Positions 15,797 to 24,932 of a DNA stretch of 32,598 bases are shown piece by piece. This DNA is from an uncultured Bacteroidales bacterium. Its GTDB lineage: Bacteria > Bacteroidota > Bacteroidia > Bacteroidales > WCHB1-69. Made by a program: the position numbers and the translations under genes. Location of the stretch: positions 1-32,598 of the forward strand of contig CAMHNQ010000003.1 of NCBI GenBank assembly GCA_946186495.1. The letters are read 5' to 3'. The stretch's first letter is position 1. Every line of letters starts with the position of its first letter. Under the pieces are notes generated by a model that was not told where the DNA came from, made no database searches, and saw only the letters and a list, made by a program, of their open reading frames with translations.

Positions 15797-15869
15797 CGGG
15801 GTGTGGCGCAGTTGGTAGCGCGCTACGTTCGGGACGTAGAGGCCGGAAGTTCGAGTCTTCTCACCCCGA
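15797..15869 (+). tRNA. tRNA-Pro (anticodon CGG)
   Basis: Acceptor stem CGGGGTG (15797-15803) pairs with CACCCCG (15862-15868), with discriminator A at 15869. The anticodon arm is CTACG-TTCGGGA-CGTAG, giving anticodon CGG, which reads the proline codon CCG. The T arm GGAAG-TTCGAGT-CTTCT has one G-U pair. The 3' CCA is not encoded. A terminator follows directly. Confidence 0.95.
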
Positions 15870-15871
15870 CT

Positions 15872-15906
15872 AAACGCTTGAGAGGCAATGCTTCTTGAGC
15901 GTTTTT
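15872..15906 (+). terminator. Rho-independent terminator of tRNA-Pro
   Basis: AAACGCT pairs with AGCGTTT around an inner stem AGAGGC/GCTTCT, followed by TTG and T-rich sequence. It begins three bases after the tRNA. Confidence 0.85.
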
Positions 15907-15946
15907 GTTTTCACACAAACGTCTTTCCCCCACAACTTTCCGTTCC

Positions 15947-15979
15947 TTTGACTTCCGAACCATAAAAAGTGTATCTTTG
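15947..15979 (+). promoter_or_regulatory. Promoter TTTG-N21-TATCTTTG
   Basis: TTTG at 15947-15950 and TATCTTTG at 15972-15979. The ATG at 15998 lies 18 bases after the -7 motif, so the in-frame ATG at 15905 is upstream of transcription and excluded. It should drive the lipoprotein and OstA-like genes. Confidence 0.75.
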
Positions 15980-15997
15980 CGCACTGATTTCAAAAAA

Positions 15998-16666
15998 ATG
16001 AACAAAACCTATTATATAATAATGATGGCTTTGGCGGTACTGACCGTCACATCGTGCAATCACACCGAAAAGACTTTCTATCCCGATGGAACTCTGGAGT
16101 CTGTCATCCAATACAAAGGGAAAAAGGAAGATGGCAAGACCGTCTACATGTACCAACATCCCAACACTGTAGAAATGGAGGTGGAGATGAAGAACGGCAA
16201 GCGCAACGGAGAGTTCCGCCGCTATTACAAAAACGGGCTGCTTGACACCTACTGCGTCTATGTGGACGATGCCATAGAGGGGGTGGAGGTTTTCTACCTC
16301 GCAAACGGCTGCAAATCTGAAGAATACACTTACGTACACGGTATTAAGGAGGGGCCGCACAAGGCCTATCACCTTGACGGCAGCATCAAGATTGAAGGCG
16401 GCTTCAAAAACGACCTTTTCGACGGCCCTTGGACTTATTATGACGAACGCGGGGTTGTCGTCGGCGAAGGAGAGTTCCACAACGGGGACGGAGAAGTCAC
16501 TTTTTACGACAGAAACGGACATCCGGAGCGGACAACCCGCTACAAAAACAACAAGAAGGACGGTTCGGAGGACTATTTCACCCCTTCCGGGGATATTTAT
16601 CGCCAAATTCTCTTCAAAGAGGACCGCATCCTCAGCGACAAGACCGACTCCACCTTGCTGAAGTAA
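15998..16666 (+). CDS. YwqK-like MORN-repeat lipoprotein
   Basis: 222 residues from the ATG at 15998. Residues 1-20 are a lipoprotein signal (hydrophobic stretch, then TVTSC with Cys20 to be lipidated). The rest is a chain of MORN-variant repeats with the pattern YxxGxxxxExxYxxGxxxGxxxxYYxNG, for example YPDGTLESVIQYKGKKEDG, NGKRNGEFRRYYKNG and FKNDLFDGPWTYYDERG. Such proteins are often annotated as YwqK-family antitoxins, but in Bacteroidota they are mostly surface or periplasmic lipoproteins of unknown role. There is no toxin partner here. It ends one base before the OstA-like gene, so the two form an operon and may act together in the envelope (inference). Confidence 0.85.
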   Translation: MNKTYYIIMMALAVLTVTSCNHTEKTFYPDGTLESVIQYKGKKEDGKTVYMYQHPNTVEMEVEMKNGKRNGEFRRYYKNGLLDTYCVYVDDAIEGVEVFYLANGCKSEEYTYVHGIKEGPHKAYHLDGSIKIEGGFKNDLFDGPWTYYDERGVVVGEGEFHNGDGEVTFYDRNGHPERTTRYKNNKKDGSEDYFTPSGDIYRQILFKEDRILSDKTDSTLLK

Positions 16667-16667
16667 C

Positions 16668-18197
16668 ATGAAGCGCCTAACCCTCTTACTTGTTCTTATC
16701 CCATTGTTAAGCAGCATTTTGTACGGACAAAACAGCCGTATCATCCGTTATCGGGCAGACATGGGCTACTATGATGAAGAGGCTTTGCCCGGAGCGCAGC
16801 GGCTCATCGGAAACGTGAAATTCGCTCAAGACAATATCATTGGCTACTGCGACAGCGCTTATCTCTACGAGGCTGACAACTACTTGGTTGCCTTTGGCTC
16901 GCCTGTCCACTTCCTCATCAGCGACTCCATCCACCTGTACGGCTATCGCGCCACCTACGACGGCAATATCCGGCAAGCGAACCTCGCCGGCAAGGTAAAA
17001 CTCTCGAAAGACAACTCATATCTCCTGACCGACAGTCTGTTCTATGACCTCAACATCGATTGCGGTTATTACATCACCGGAGGTGAAATCTATAACGACG
17101 ACGACACGCTTACCAGCAGAATCGGCAAATACTACACCAACACCGACGACGCATACCTGCACGAGGACGTTCTCTTGCGCAGCAAAAAATACACTATGGA
17201 CTGCGACTCGCTGCGCTACAACGCCAGTTCGAAAATAGCCTACTTCATCTCCCCAACCCACCTCGTCAGCGAGGAAAACAACATCTACACCGAGAATGGG
17301 CTCTACAACACCCAGCTCGACATCTCCATTCTCCACGGCAACGTGCAGCTGACCGGCGAAAAGCAACAGCTTTTTGCCGACAGCCTCTTCTACGACAAAG
17401 GCAATCACCTCGGAAAAGCTTGGAAAAACGCACGTTACATCGACACCGCCAACAACTACATCCTCCAAGGAAACTATCTGGAATATCATGAGAACGGAGG
17501 CACTTCAATCGCCACGGACAGCAATCTGCTTATCGTCATCGACGACCACAACGACACGCTACATCTCCACTGCGACACTCTGAAAATCGACACGGACACC
17601 GCCTCCAACCCAACCCTCTTCCGCGCCTACTTCCACACCAAATTCCACCACAAAGACCTTCAAGGCGCTTGCGATTCCATGGTTTACAATGTTCAAGACT
17701 CGATCCTTACCATGTATTACAACCCTATTTTCTGGACCGACAACTACCAACTTACCGGCGACACCGTGCGTTTCGTCATCCTCGACTCCATCCACTCCAC
17801 CATAGAACTCTGCAAATCGGGATTCATCGTAGGCGGCTTGTTCGACGACACGGAATTCAACCAAATCAAAGGATTGAAAATCAAGGGATTTATCAAAAAC
17901 CAGAATCTCCAAAGGGTGGACATCATAGGAAACGCAGAATGCGTCTACTACATCCAAGAGGAGGACAGCACCCTCATCGGAGTCAACACCTCCATCACCA
18001 GCGAGATGCGCATTTTCTTAGACAGCAACAAAATACAACAGATCCGATACTTTGACGCCCCCTCCGGCAAGGTCCATCCCGATGAAAAGATGACAGAAAA
18101 GGATCGTAAACTTTCAGGATTCAGGTGGTTGAAACAGTACCGACCCTATAAGCCCGAGGACCTGTTCGTTCTCCCGGTCCCACGGGACAATGACTGA
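16668..18197 (+). CDS. OstA-like (LptA/LptD N-domain related) envelope protein
   Basis: 509 residues. Signal peptide 1-21 (ILYGQ). The body is a beta-jellyroll/taco repeat pattern typical of OstA-like proteins: GNVKFAQDNIIGYCDSAYLY, GKVKLSKDNSYLLTDSLFYD, GNVQLTGEKQQLFADSLFYD and LQGACDSMVYN. Each is a G-x-V-x-L/F-x(8)-D-S-x-x-Y unit. Related domains in LptA and LptD carry LPS across the periplasm. In Bacteroidota this longer OstA-like protein is widespread and thought to act in LPS transport, but its exact role is not settled. One base separates it from the MORN-like lipoprotein; uvrC follows after 35 bases and may be read through. No outer-membrane barrel is seen at the C-terminus. Confidence 0.85.
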   Translation: MKRLTLLLVLIPLLSSILYGQNSRIIRYRADMGYYDEEALPGAQRLIGNVKFAQDNIIGYCDSAYLYEADNYLVAFGSPVHFLISDSIHLYGYRATYDGNIRQANLAGKVKLSKDNSYLLTDSLFYDLNIDCGYYITGGEIYNDDDTLTSRIGKYYTNTDDAYLHEDVLLRSKKYTMDCDSLRYNASSKIAYFISPTHLVSEENNIYTENGLYNTQLDISILHGNVQLTGEKQQLFADSLFYDKGNHLGKAWKNARYIDTANNYILQGNYLEYHENGGTSIATDSNLLIVIDDHNDTLHLHCDTLKIDTDTASNPTLFRAYFHTKFHHKDLQGACDSMVYNVQDSILTMYYNPIFWTDNYQLTGDTVRFVILDSIHSTIELCKSGFIVGGLFDDTEFNQIKGLKIKGFIKNQNLQRVDIIGNAECVYYIQEEDSTLIGVNTSITSEMRIFLDSNKIQQIRYFDAPSGKVHPDEKMTEKDRKLSGFRWLKQYRPYKPEDLFVLPVPRDND

Positions 18198-18232
18198 AAA
18201 CCGCAGACTGAAAAATCAAAAACCGCATAATT

Positions 18233-20014
18233 TTGAAAGAGACCCCTGAAAATATAAAACTAATACTCAAGACTTTACCAGAGAAACCTGGTGTCTATCG
18301 CTTTTACGACGACCAGGGTACGGTCATATATGTCGGAAAGGCTAAACGGCTGAAGCGACGGGTGTCATCGTACTTCAACAAGGACCAAGACTCCCCGAAA
18401 GTGCGGATGCTGGTGACCAAAATCCGCGACATCCAAACCGTAGTAGTTGACACCGAGTGGGAGGCGCTTCTATTGGAGAACAGCATGATCAAGGAATTCA
18501 AGCCGAAGTACAACATCATGCTCAAGGATGACAAGTCCTACCCTTGGATTGCCGTCACGCGGGAGCCTTTCGCGCGGGTGTTCCCAACCCGAAGGCCAGA
18601 CCCCGCCACCATGCGCCTCTTCGGCCCATATTCCTCCGTAAAGCAGATGAACATCTTGCTCGACCTCATCAACGAAATGTTTCCGATACGCAATTGCAAG
18701 ACACTCAAGAACAACGACCGCCCGTGCATGCAATACCAAATCAAACGGTGTGCCGGGCCGTGCTGCGGTCTCATCACCGCCGAGGAATACCAGCGAAACA
18801 TCGAGCAGGCGGTTCAGATTCTCCGGGGAAACAGAAAGGAGGTGATACGGCAGTTGCGCGAAGAGATGATGCGGTATGCTGATGAATGGAAATTCGAAGA
18901 GGCCGCCGAAATGAAACGCAAAATCGGGGTGTTGGAGAACTTCATCGTCAAGTCGGTGGTGGTAAACCCCTCTCTCACCAATTTGGACGCATTCGGCATA
19001 GAGGAAGACGACAGCTGCTTCTATATCAGCTTTTTGCGCGTAGTTGACGGTGCCGTGGTACAAGCACAGACACTGGAAATCAACAACCGCCTGGAGACCA
19101 CCCGAGAGGACGCGCTCTGGACAGCCATCCTCGAGATCCGGGAGCGACTTGGCAGCCTCTCCCCCACCCTGCTGGTCCCCTTTGAACCAATCCTCATCCC
19201 CGAAGGCTGGGTTCTGCAGGTACCTCAGCGCGGCGACAAACATAAGCTGCTGGAGCTGGCCACACGCAACGCCAATTTCTACATGCTCGAAAAGAAGAAA
19301 AGACAGGATCTCGCGGATCCGGAACGGCGGAACATCCGTGTGCTGCAAGCGCTGCAGGAGGCCCTGGGAATGAAGACACTGCCACGCCGCATCGAATGCT
19401 TCGACAACTCCAACACACAAGGCGAGGAACCCGTGGCTGCCATGAGCTGCTTCATCGACGGCAAACCGGCAAAAAGCGAATACCGCCATTTCAACATCAA
19501 AACCGTTGTCGGCGCCGATGACTTCGCCTCTATGGAAGAAGTCATCTACCGCCGGTATCACCGACTCCTGGAGGAGAACAAGCCGCTGCCCGACCTCGTG
19601 GTCATCGACGGCGGAAAGGGACAACTTCACGCTGCCTGGAACGCCATTGTCGCCCTCCATATTGAAGACCGGATCATGATGGTTGGCATCGCCAAACGGC
19701 TGGAGGACATCTACAAGGTAGGCGACAATCTGCCCGTCTATATCGACAAACGGTCGGAGGCTCAGAAACTGCTGCAGCATGTCCGAGACGAAGTGCACCG
19801 GTTCGGTATCACACATCACCGAAAACGACGTGCAAAGACCAGCATCGCTTCTATTTTAGACGATGCCCCGGGTATCGGAAAAACCCTGAAAACCAAACTG
19901 TTGAAAGAATTCAAGAGCATATCGAAAATCAAAGCCGCCAGCGAAACCGAAATCGCCGCCGTCATCGGACCGAAAAAAGCCTCCGACCTCAGGCTGTACT
20001 TATCCAAAACGTAA
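18233..20014 (+). CDS. uvrC: UvrABC excinuclease subunit C
   Basis: 593 residues, normal length. It makes both incisions in nucleotide excision repair. The GIY-YIG nuclease domain is at the N-terminus (PGVYRFYD 19-26, IYVGKAKRLKRRVSSYF 32-48). Four cysteines (C155, C165, C173, C177) match the iron-sulfur site of UvrC. The UVR domain that binds UvrB is at ~201-236. The RNase H-like second nuclease domain is central to C-terminal (RRIECFDNSNTQG; VVIDGGKGQLHAA). The helix-hairpin-helix pair is at the end (DDAPGIGKTLKTKLL). The start is TTG at 18233: no ATG fits, and the homologous N-terminus begins here. This TTG is also the end of a TAATTTTG string. Confidence 0.95.
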   Translation: MKETPENIKLILKTLPEKPGVYRFYDDQGTVIYVGKAKRLKRRVSSYFNKDQDSPKVRMLVTKIRDIQTVVVDTEWEALLLENSMIKEFKPKYNIMLKDDKSYPWIAVTREPFARVFPTRRPDPATMRLFGPYSSVKQMNILLDLINEMFPIRNCKTLKNNDRPCMQYQIKRCAGPCCGLITAEEYQRNIEQAVQILRGNRKEVIRQLREEMMRYADEWKFEEAAEMKRKIGVLENFIVKSVVVNPSLTNLDAFGIEEDDSCFYISFLRVVDGAVVQAQTLEINNRLETTREDALWTAILEIRERLGSLSPTLLVPFEPILIPEGWVLQVPQRGDKHKLLELATRNANFYMLEKKKRQDLADPERRNIRVLQALQEALGMKTLPRRIECFDNSNTQGEEPVAAMSCFIDGKPAKSEYRHFNIKTVVGADDFASMEEVIYRRYHRLLEENKPLPDLVVIDGGKGQLHAAWNAIVALHIEDRIMMVGIAKRLEDIYKVGDNLPVYIDKRSEAQKLLQHVRDEVHRFGITHHRKRRAKTSIASILDDAPGIGKTLKTKLLKEFKSISKIKAASETEIAAVIGPKKASDLRLYLSKT

Positions 20015-20069
20015 ACTCCCGTATTGACCCTTAAACAGCACCTAAAAAGCGTCAAAAACAGATAAAACA

Positions 20070-21746
20070 ATGAAAAGAACCGCAATCATCCTTATTACCA
20101 TCATCACCACTGCCATGGCAATGGCGCAAAACCAACAACTCATCTATCCCGAGACCTACATCGAGACGAGTTTGGACGCAGCAACACTCAAAACAATGTC
20201 AAAAAACTTTTCCATTGACAAGGTGACCCGCAACGCAGACGGCACGTTCAACACTCGCATCTATCTATCATACAAAGACTTCGATAATTTTCTTTCCCTA
20301 AATATCCCATTCACGACCGCACCAAGAAGCCGCGCTTACGTGCAGATGGCGCACAACTATGCGCAAATGACCACAGACTGGAACCGCTACCCCACCTACA
20401 GCACCTACACGGCCATGATGGACACTTTCCGCACGCGCTATCCACAGCTGTGCGACATTGACACCATCCTGGACGACACTCCCACGCACCACAAAATACT
20501 CGTTGCGCACATCAGCAACAACTTGAACGACCGTGAAGGGAAGCCCTCCGTCTTTTACACCTCGAGCATCCACGGCGACGAAGTGGTGGGCTATTATATG
20601 ATGCTCCGCCTGATAGATTACTTGCTAACAAATTACAACACTGACACTTTTGTAACCGAGCTAATCAACAGCACCGACATATGGATATGCCCGCTTCATA
20701 ACCCCGACGGCACCTATTATTCGGGGGACAACATCCTCAACGAATCCCCCACCTCTATCCGATCAAACCGCCATGGCGTGGACCTGAACCGCTCGTTCCC
20801 GTGGGTCGGGAACCCTGCGAAAGAGAATGAAGACGAACCGGAGGTTCAGGCGATGATGGCCTTCCTGCAATCACACAACTTCACCCTTGCAGCCAACTTT
20901 CACGGCGGCGACGAAGTCTTCAACTACCCTTGGGACTTCTGGACTTCCTACGAACACAGTCATGCTGACGCCGACTGGTGGTACTTGATGGGCCGAAAAT
21001 TCGCCGACACGTGCCACAACTATTCGCCCTACTACATGAGGTTCACAGGGGACAATGGTGTCACAGAAGGCGGTGACTGGTACGTCATCACCGGTTCCAT
21101 GCAAGACTGGCACAATTGGTATCTCGGCACACGTCACGTCACCATTGAAGTGAGCAGTGACAAAGTAGTGGCATCCAACAGATTGCCAAATTATTGGAAC
21201 TACATCAGCCATTCGCTGCTAAACTTCATCGCAGAAGCGGGGAACGGGGTGCACGGCACGGTCACCGACTCCCTGACGGGTGAACCGTTAGAGGCGCTCA
21301 TCCACATCGCCAACCACGACCTTGACCACTCTTACGTGGAGACGACTCTACCATACGGCGACTACCACCGTCCGATCAAAGGCGGACAATACGCCATCAC
21401 CTATTCCGCAAACGGATACCTCCCGAAAACAATCACAACCCAAGTGGCTGACGGGGAGAGACTGGTGCAAAACGTGCAACTGACCAAAACCGTCGGCATT
21501 GAAGACTACGAGAGCCGCCTCGCCACCTATCCGAACCCTGCGAAGGATTTTGTCACCGTGGAGCTACACGGAACGGAAATCGGAAGCATCACCCTATACG
21601 ACATACAAGGTCGCTCAAGAGTAACCTATCGCGCTCAGACAGAATCATTCACAATAGACCTCAGCACCATACCCGCCGGCATCTATATCCTACACATCAA
21701 AGTCGCCGACGGGCAGGACATTTTCCGAAAGCTCACCCGACTTTAA
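20070..21746 (+). CDS. T9SS-exported M14 zinc carboxypeptidase
   Basis: 558 residues. Signal peptide 1-20 (TAMAMAQ). An N-terminal propeptide-like region runs to ~100. The M14 domain follows at ~105-385 with the zinc ligands H168 and E171 (SSIHGDE) and H278 (NFHGGDE), substrate-binding NPDG (211-214) and NRHGVDLNRSF (233-243), and catalytic E360 (VTIEVSSDK). Residues ~392-480 are a carboxypeptidase-regulatory-like beta domain (GVHGTVTDSLTGEPLEALI). Residues ~487-558 are a T9SS sorting domain (YPNPAKDFVTVEL; ITLYDIQGR; IPAGIYILHI; KLTRL), so it is secreted or bound to the cell surface to trim peptides. No -7 motif is visible in the 55 bases after uvrC. Confidence 0.92.
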   Translation: MKRTAIILITIITTAMAMAQNQQLIYPETYIETSLDAATLKTMSKNFSIDKVTRNADGTFNTRIYLSYKDFDNFLSLNIPFTTAPRSRAYVQMAHNYAQMTTDWNRYPTYSTYTAMMDTFRTRYPQLCDIDTILDDTPTHHKILVAHISNNLNDREGKPSVFYTSSIHGDEVVGYYMMLRLIDYLLTNYNTDTFVTELINSTDIWICPLHNPDGTYYSGDNILNESPTSIRSNRHGVDLNRSFPWVGNPAKENEDEPEVQAMMAFLQSHNFTLAANFHGGDEVFNYPWDFWTSYEHSHADADWWYLMGRKFADTCHNYSPYYMRFTGDNGVTEGGDWYVITGSMQDWHNWYLGTRHVTIEVSSDKVVASNRLPNYWNYISHSLLNFIAEAGNGVHGTVTDSLTGEPLEALIHIANHDLDHSYVETTLPYGDYHRPIKGGQYAITYSANGYLPKTITTQVADGERLVQNVQLTKTVGIEDYESRLATYPNPAKDFVTVELHGTEIGSITLYDIQGRSRVTYRAQTESFTIDLSTIPAGIYILHIKVADGQDIFRKLTRL

Positions 21747-21752
21747 CCCCAC

Positions 21753-21786
21753 AAAAAAAGGCCGGCAAACAAAGCCGGCCTTTTTT
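21753..21786. terminator. Bidirectional terminator between convergent T9SS cargo genes
   Basis: AAAAAGGCCGGC, loop AAACAAA, GCCGGCCTTTTTT. It has T runs on both strands and serves the carboxypeptidase gene (+) and the thioredoxin-fold gene (-). Confidence 0.92.
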
Positions 21787-21806
21787 GTATCAATGAACTG
21801 ACAACA

Positions 21807-23459
21807 TTATTTCTTGATGATCTTATGCATGGAAGTGCCGTTGTCGGTCGTGAGCTTCAGGGTGTACATGCCGTTGGCAAGATCCTTCACGGAGATGGAG
21901 GTCACATTGCCGGACTCGGCCTTCACAAGCTGGCCTTGCATGTTGAAGATTTCAACGCGCTGCACATTCTCGGAAGTGCTGATGGTCATGTTGTCGGTGG
22001 CGGGATTTGGATAAATCGTGAGGTCTGACTCGATTTCGGAAATGCCGGTGACGTTCGAGATGTTCACGTTATCAATCCACACGTTGTTGCCATAAGCGCT
22101 TCTGAACTCGAAACGGATTACCACATCATCCCTGTCGGCGATATTGGAAAGGTCCACCATCTCGCGACGCCATTGGGTAGCGGTCGGGATGAAATTGTTG
22201 CTTGTATTGCCCGTAACCGTAGCCAAGGTAGATCCCGATTTCGTATATGCAGGCTGCCACGTCTGACCGCAGTTGGTGGAGTACATCACGCGAAGCCTCT
22301 CGGAATAGTTAGAGCTATAACGTCTGTGGGCCACATCGAACGAAAGGACGGGGGTCGGCAGGCTGGAAAGGTTCTCAAACGGCAGATACAGGTTGGCAAT
22401 AGTTCCGTTATCAAGTTGATATGCATTGAAACAGACTGCTGCGCCATGATCGCCACTCAGATTGTAGGCGAAAAGGATATCTTCGGCGTTGCACCAATCA
22501 GCGGGAATTCCATTGGAGAAATCCTCGTCGATGGTCACAGAAGAGGGAGCAACGGCCACTTGGAACGACTGGGAGATGGTGTTCATGACCGTGTCGGCAT
22601 CAGAAACGCCATTCGCAGAAACAATCGTCACCGTATATTGGTGTATGCCGTCCACGTTGGAGGTAATTTGCGGCAGAGAGACAGTGGTTTTGTTGTATCT
22701 GGAGAGATTGCCCGTCCAGTCATACGTGGTGGTCTGGCCGTCAAAGTTGATGCTGAGGGTGGCAGAGGTCAGGTCGGCAGAACCCACATTTTGGAGATCG
22801 ATCGTCGGGGTGGCGGTGCAGGAGCAGTGATACACCTTTTCTATGCCGCTGACAGAGAGGATAAGGCCGTTGTTGGCCTGCGTGGCGTCGAACTGCGGGC
22901 AGGTGTTGTTTGAGGCGGCATACAGGTCAGCCGTCTGCTGTTGGCCGACTTCATAGACCAAGCGGTTCGGGCACACCATATAGACAGTCGGGAAGTAGGA
23001 GATGGCGTAGTCATTGTCGAAAGCCATGGTGTTAGGGGCCATCTTCAACGGAATGATCGGATACTCCACGCCACTCAGCCAGTTGCCTTGGGTGGCGGAT
23101 CCGCCAGCGTCGGCACCCGCACCGCTCAACGAATTGTAGTTTCCGTTGCTGCCTTCGATGGCCAGCACGCGCAACTCATTGGTACCCTCCGGACCATATT
23201 GGGCATAGAGGTTCTCCAAAGCATGGGTGTTATGGTAGCTCCAGCACGGTCCACACCAGGTGGCAAACACGTCCATGAAGACCGTGTAACCCGCATCTGT
23301 CATGTCGTAAAGGGAAATGGGGTTGGTAGAGATGATGTTGCCCGTGGACTTGTCAATCTCATAGCCAGTGAATGCAGGGGCGTAGGACCCGTTCGGCAGT
23401 TGAGCGAACGAAGCCACAGCTAAAGCACTCATACACAAAAACAAGGAAATTTTTTTCAT
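21807..23459 (-). CDS. T9SS-exported thioredoxin-fold protein with MAM-like domain
   Basis: 550 residues. Signal peptide 1-19 (ALAVASFAQ). Residues ~45-190 have a thioredoxin fold with the redox motif FATWCGPCWSYH (WCGPC at 68-72) and a cis-Pro motif ISYFPTVYMV. Residues ~195-300 are Ig-like (IDLQNVGSADLTSATLSIN). Residues ~305-475 are a jelly-roll domain (DEDFSNGIPADWC; SNYSERLRVMYSTNCGQTW; NNVWIDNVNIS). Residues ~478-550 are a T9SS sorting domain (LTIYPNPATDNMTIS; VEIFNMQGQLV; LANGMYTLKL; KIIKK). The two active-site Cys suggest extracellular disulfide exchange, but the substrate is unknown. It has its own good promoter and faces the carboxypeptidase. Confidence 0.88.
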   Translation of the reverse strand: MKKISLFLCMSALAVASFAQLPNGSYAPAFTGYEIDKSTGNIISTNPISLYDMTDAGYTVFMDVFATWCGPCWSYHNTHALENLYAQYGPEGTNELRVLAIEGSNGNYNSLSGAGADAGGSATQGNWLSGVEYPIIPLKMAPNTMAFDNDYAISYFPTVYMVCPNRLVYEVGQQQTADLYAASNNTCPQFDATQANNGLILSVSGIEKVYHCSCTATPTIDLQNVGSADLTSATLSINFDGQTTTYDWTGNLSRYNKTTVSLPQITSNVDGIHQYTVTIVSANGVSDADTVMNTISQSFQVAVAPSSVTIDEDFSNGIPADWCNAEDILFAYNLSGDHGAAVCFNAYQLDNGTIANLYLPFENLSSLPTPVLSFDVAHRRYSSNYSERLRVMYSTNCGQTWQPAYTKSGSTLATVTGNTSNNFIPTATQWRREMVDLSNIADRDDVVIRFEFRSAYGNNVWIDNVNISNVTGISEIESDLTIYPNPATDNMTISTSENVQRVEIFNMQGQLVKAESGNVTSISVKDLANGMYTLKLTTDNGTSMHKIIKK

Positions 23460-23507
23460 ACGTAACGTTTTTAATTAATACTAATGATGAATTCCAATTT
23501 CAAGTTG

Positions 23508-23537
23508 CAAAAATACATTTTTGTTTTAAATATTCAA
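23508..23537 (-). promoter_or_regulatory. Promoter TTG-N19-TATTTTTG (minus strand)
   Basis: Minus-strand -33 TTG at 23537-23535 and -7 TATTTTTG at 23515-23508, spacer exactly 19 bases. The start codon of the thioredoxin-fold gene follows 48 bases later. Confidence 0.8.
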
Positions 23538-23654
23538 CTATGAAAACATTTTTTGCAGATTTTTTCAGGCACTTGTTTCACGCACAAATTTTGATGACCA
23601 GTCCCTATTTGACAATCGTTGCGTTGCACTCGACCACATCCTTGGAGTATGGCT

Positions 23655-24926
23655 CTATTTCAGCACTATCTGAATCGTATGCCGGTTGTTCTGCCGGATC
23701 AGCACCTCCTCGCCTGCGAACATTCTGAGGACTGTCTTTTCTGACTCTTCATCGTAATGGCGGATAGTCACCAGCCGGATGTTTTCGTTGAACTTGACGA
23801 CAAATTCCTCCTGTAGGGCTTCTATACAAGGTTGCAACCGCATGGGGACGTTGTCGGTGCAAACCGAGAAGGTAAGCGCGGAATTCTGTATAAGATTGAT
23901 TTTCACGCGGTATTGGGACAGGATGTCCAAAATCTTGGAGAGATTCTCCACCCCGATAATGGAGAAGTCACGGGGGGAAACCGAAATCAACAGCTGGTCG
24001 TCTTTCACGATATAGGAAGGAATTTCCTTAATATCAGCCGTTTGCGTAATCGCACTGCCGTCATCATCCGGTTGGAAGAAGGATTTCACGAACAAGGGTA
24101 TCCGTTTGTTGTGCAGGGGGCGGAGAGTCTTCGGATGGATGACGCTTGCGCCATAATAGGCCAATTCCACGGTCTCATGGTAAGTCAAAGTGTCGATTTT
24201 GACGGCGTTGGGGAAGCGTTTGGGATCGGCGTTGAGGATACCGGGCACATCTTTCCACACCGTAACACACTCGGCGTCAAGGGTGTTGGCGAGGATAGCG
24301 GCAGAGTAGTCAGAGCCCTCGCGACCGAGTGTGGTGGTCTGGTTCTCGGCCGTGCCCGCGATGAAGCCCTGAGTCAGCACCATACCGCTCGTACGGTTCT
24401 GGAAATAGGGGTTGATGGTGTTGCAGACCAGTTTCTGGGTCACCGTCCAATCGACATGACCTTCGCGGTAGGTGTTGTCGGTGCGGACCAACTGTCGCGC
24501 ATCAAGCCATTGGACATTCAGGCCCTGATAATTCAGGTAGGTGGAAATCAACGTCGTGGAGAGCAGTTCGCCGAAGCTGACGATACGGTCGTAGTCGTAG
24601 TCGAAATTGTCGGAAGTCGGGCGTCGCAGCTGTTCGGCCAAGAGGGTGAAGAGACGTTCGGAGTGCGGAATGAATGGGTTGCCAGCGCCCATCAGTTCCT
24701 CGGCTACCCGTTCGTGCCGGGCGCGGAGCTCCGCGAGCAGGCCTTCCACCTTTTCCGGCTCGTGACAGTAGGCGTCTAACAGCTTTTCGAGGAAGTTGGT
24801 GGTCTTGCCCATGGCGGAAATCACCACCACAAGTTGCTCGTTTTCATAGCGTTGCAGGATATTCTTCAGGTTCTCGATAGCGGGCGCGTCCTTGACGGAG
24901 GCTCCGCCGAATTTGAATACTTTCAT
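23655..24926 (-). CDS. lysC: Aspartate kinase
   Basis: 423 residues, monofunctional. It phosphorylates aspartate, the first step towards lysine/diaminopimelate, threonine and methionine. The kinase domain has KFGGASV (5-11), LVVVISAMGKTTN, FGELLSTTL, GFIAGT, TTLGREGSDYSAA and VTVWKDVPGILNADP, all family hallmarks. The C-terminal ~120 residues form paired ACT domains (ISVSPRDFSIIGVENLSKIL; FSVCTDNV) for feedback control by end-product amino acids. No homoserine dehydrogenase domain is fused. The gene lies 6 bases after the M28 lipoprotein gene and is probably co-transcribed with it; there is no clear functional link. No terminator is seen after its stop. Confidence 0.95.
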   Translation of the reverse strand: MKVFKFGGASVKDAPAIENLKNILQRYENEQLVVVISAMGKTTNFLEKLLDAYCHEPEKVEGLLAELRARHERVAEELMGAGNPFIPHSERLFTLLAEQLRRPTSDNFDYDYDRIVSFGELLSTTLISTYLNYQGLNVQWLDARQLVRTDNTYREGHVDWTVTQKLVCNTINPYFQNRTSGMVLTQGFIAGTAENQTTTLGREGSDYSAAILANTLDAECVTVWKDVPGILNADPKRFPNAVKIDTLTYHETVELAYYGASVIHPKTLRPLHNKRIPLFVKSFFQPDDDGSAITQTADIKEIPSYIVKDDQLLISVSPRDFSIIGVENLSKILDILSQYRVKINLIQNSALTFSVCTDNVPMRLQPCIEALQEEFVVKFNENIRLVTIRHYDEESEKTVLRMFAGEEVLIRQNNRHTIQIVLK

Positions 24927-24932
24927 TGTCTG

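Noticed and set aside
15496-15873. 125-codon plus-strand frame running into tRNA-Pro
   Set aside because: It crosses the repeat core, a promoter and the tRNA, and has no domain; a different frame holds the better gene remnant.
18470-19819. 449-codon frame antisense to uvrC
   Set aside because: The sense strand is unmistakably UvrC.
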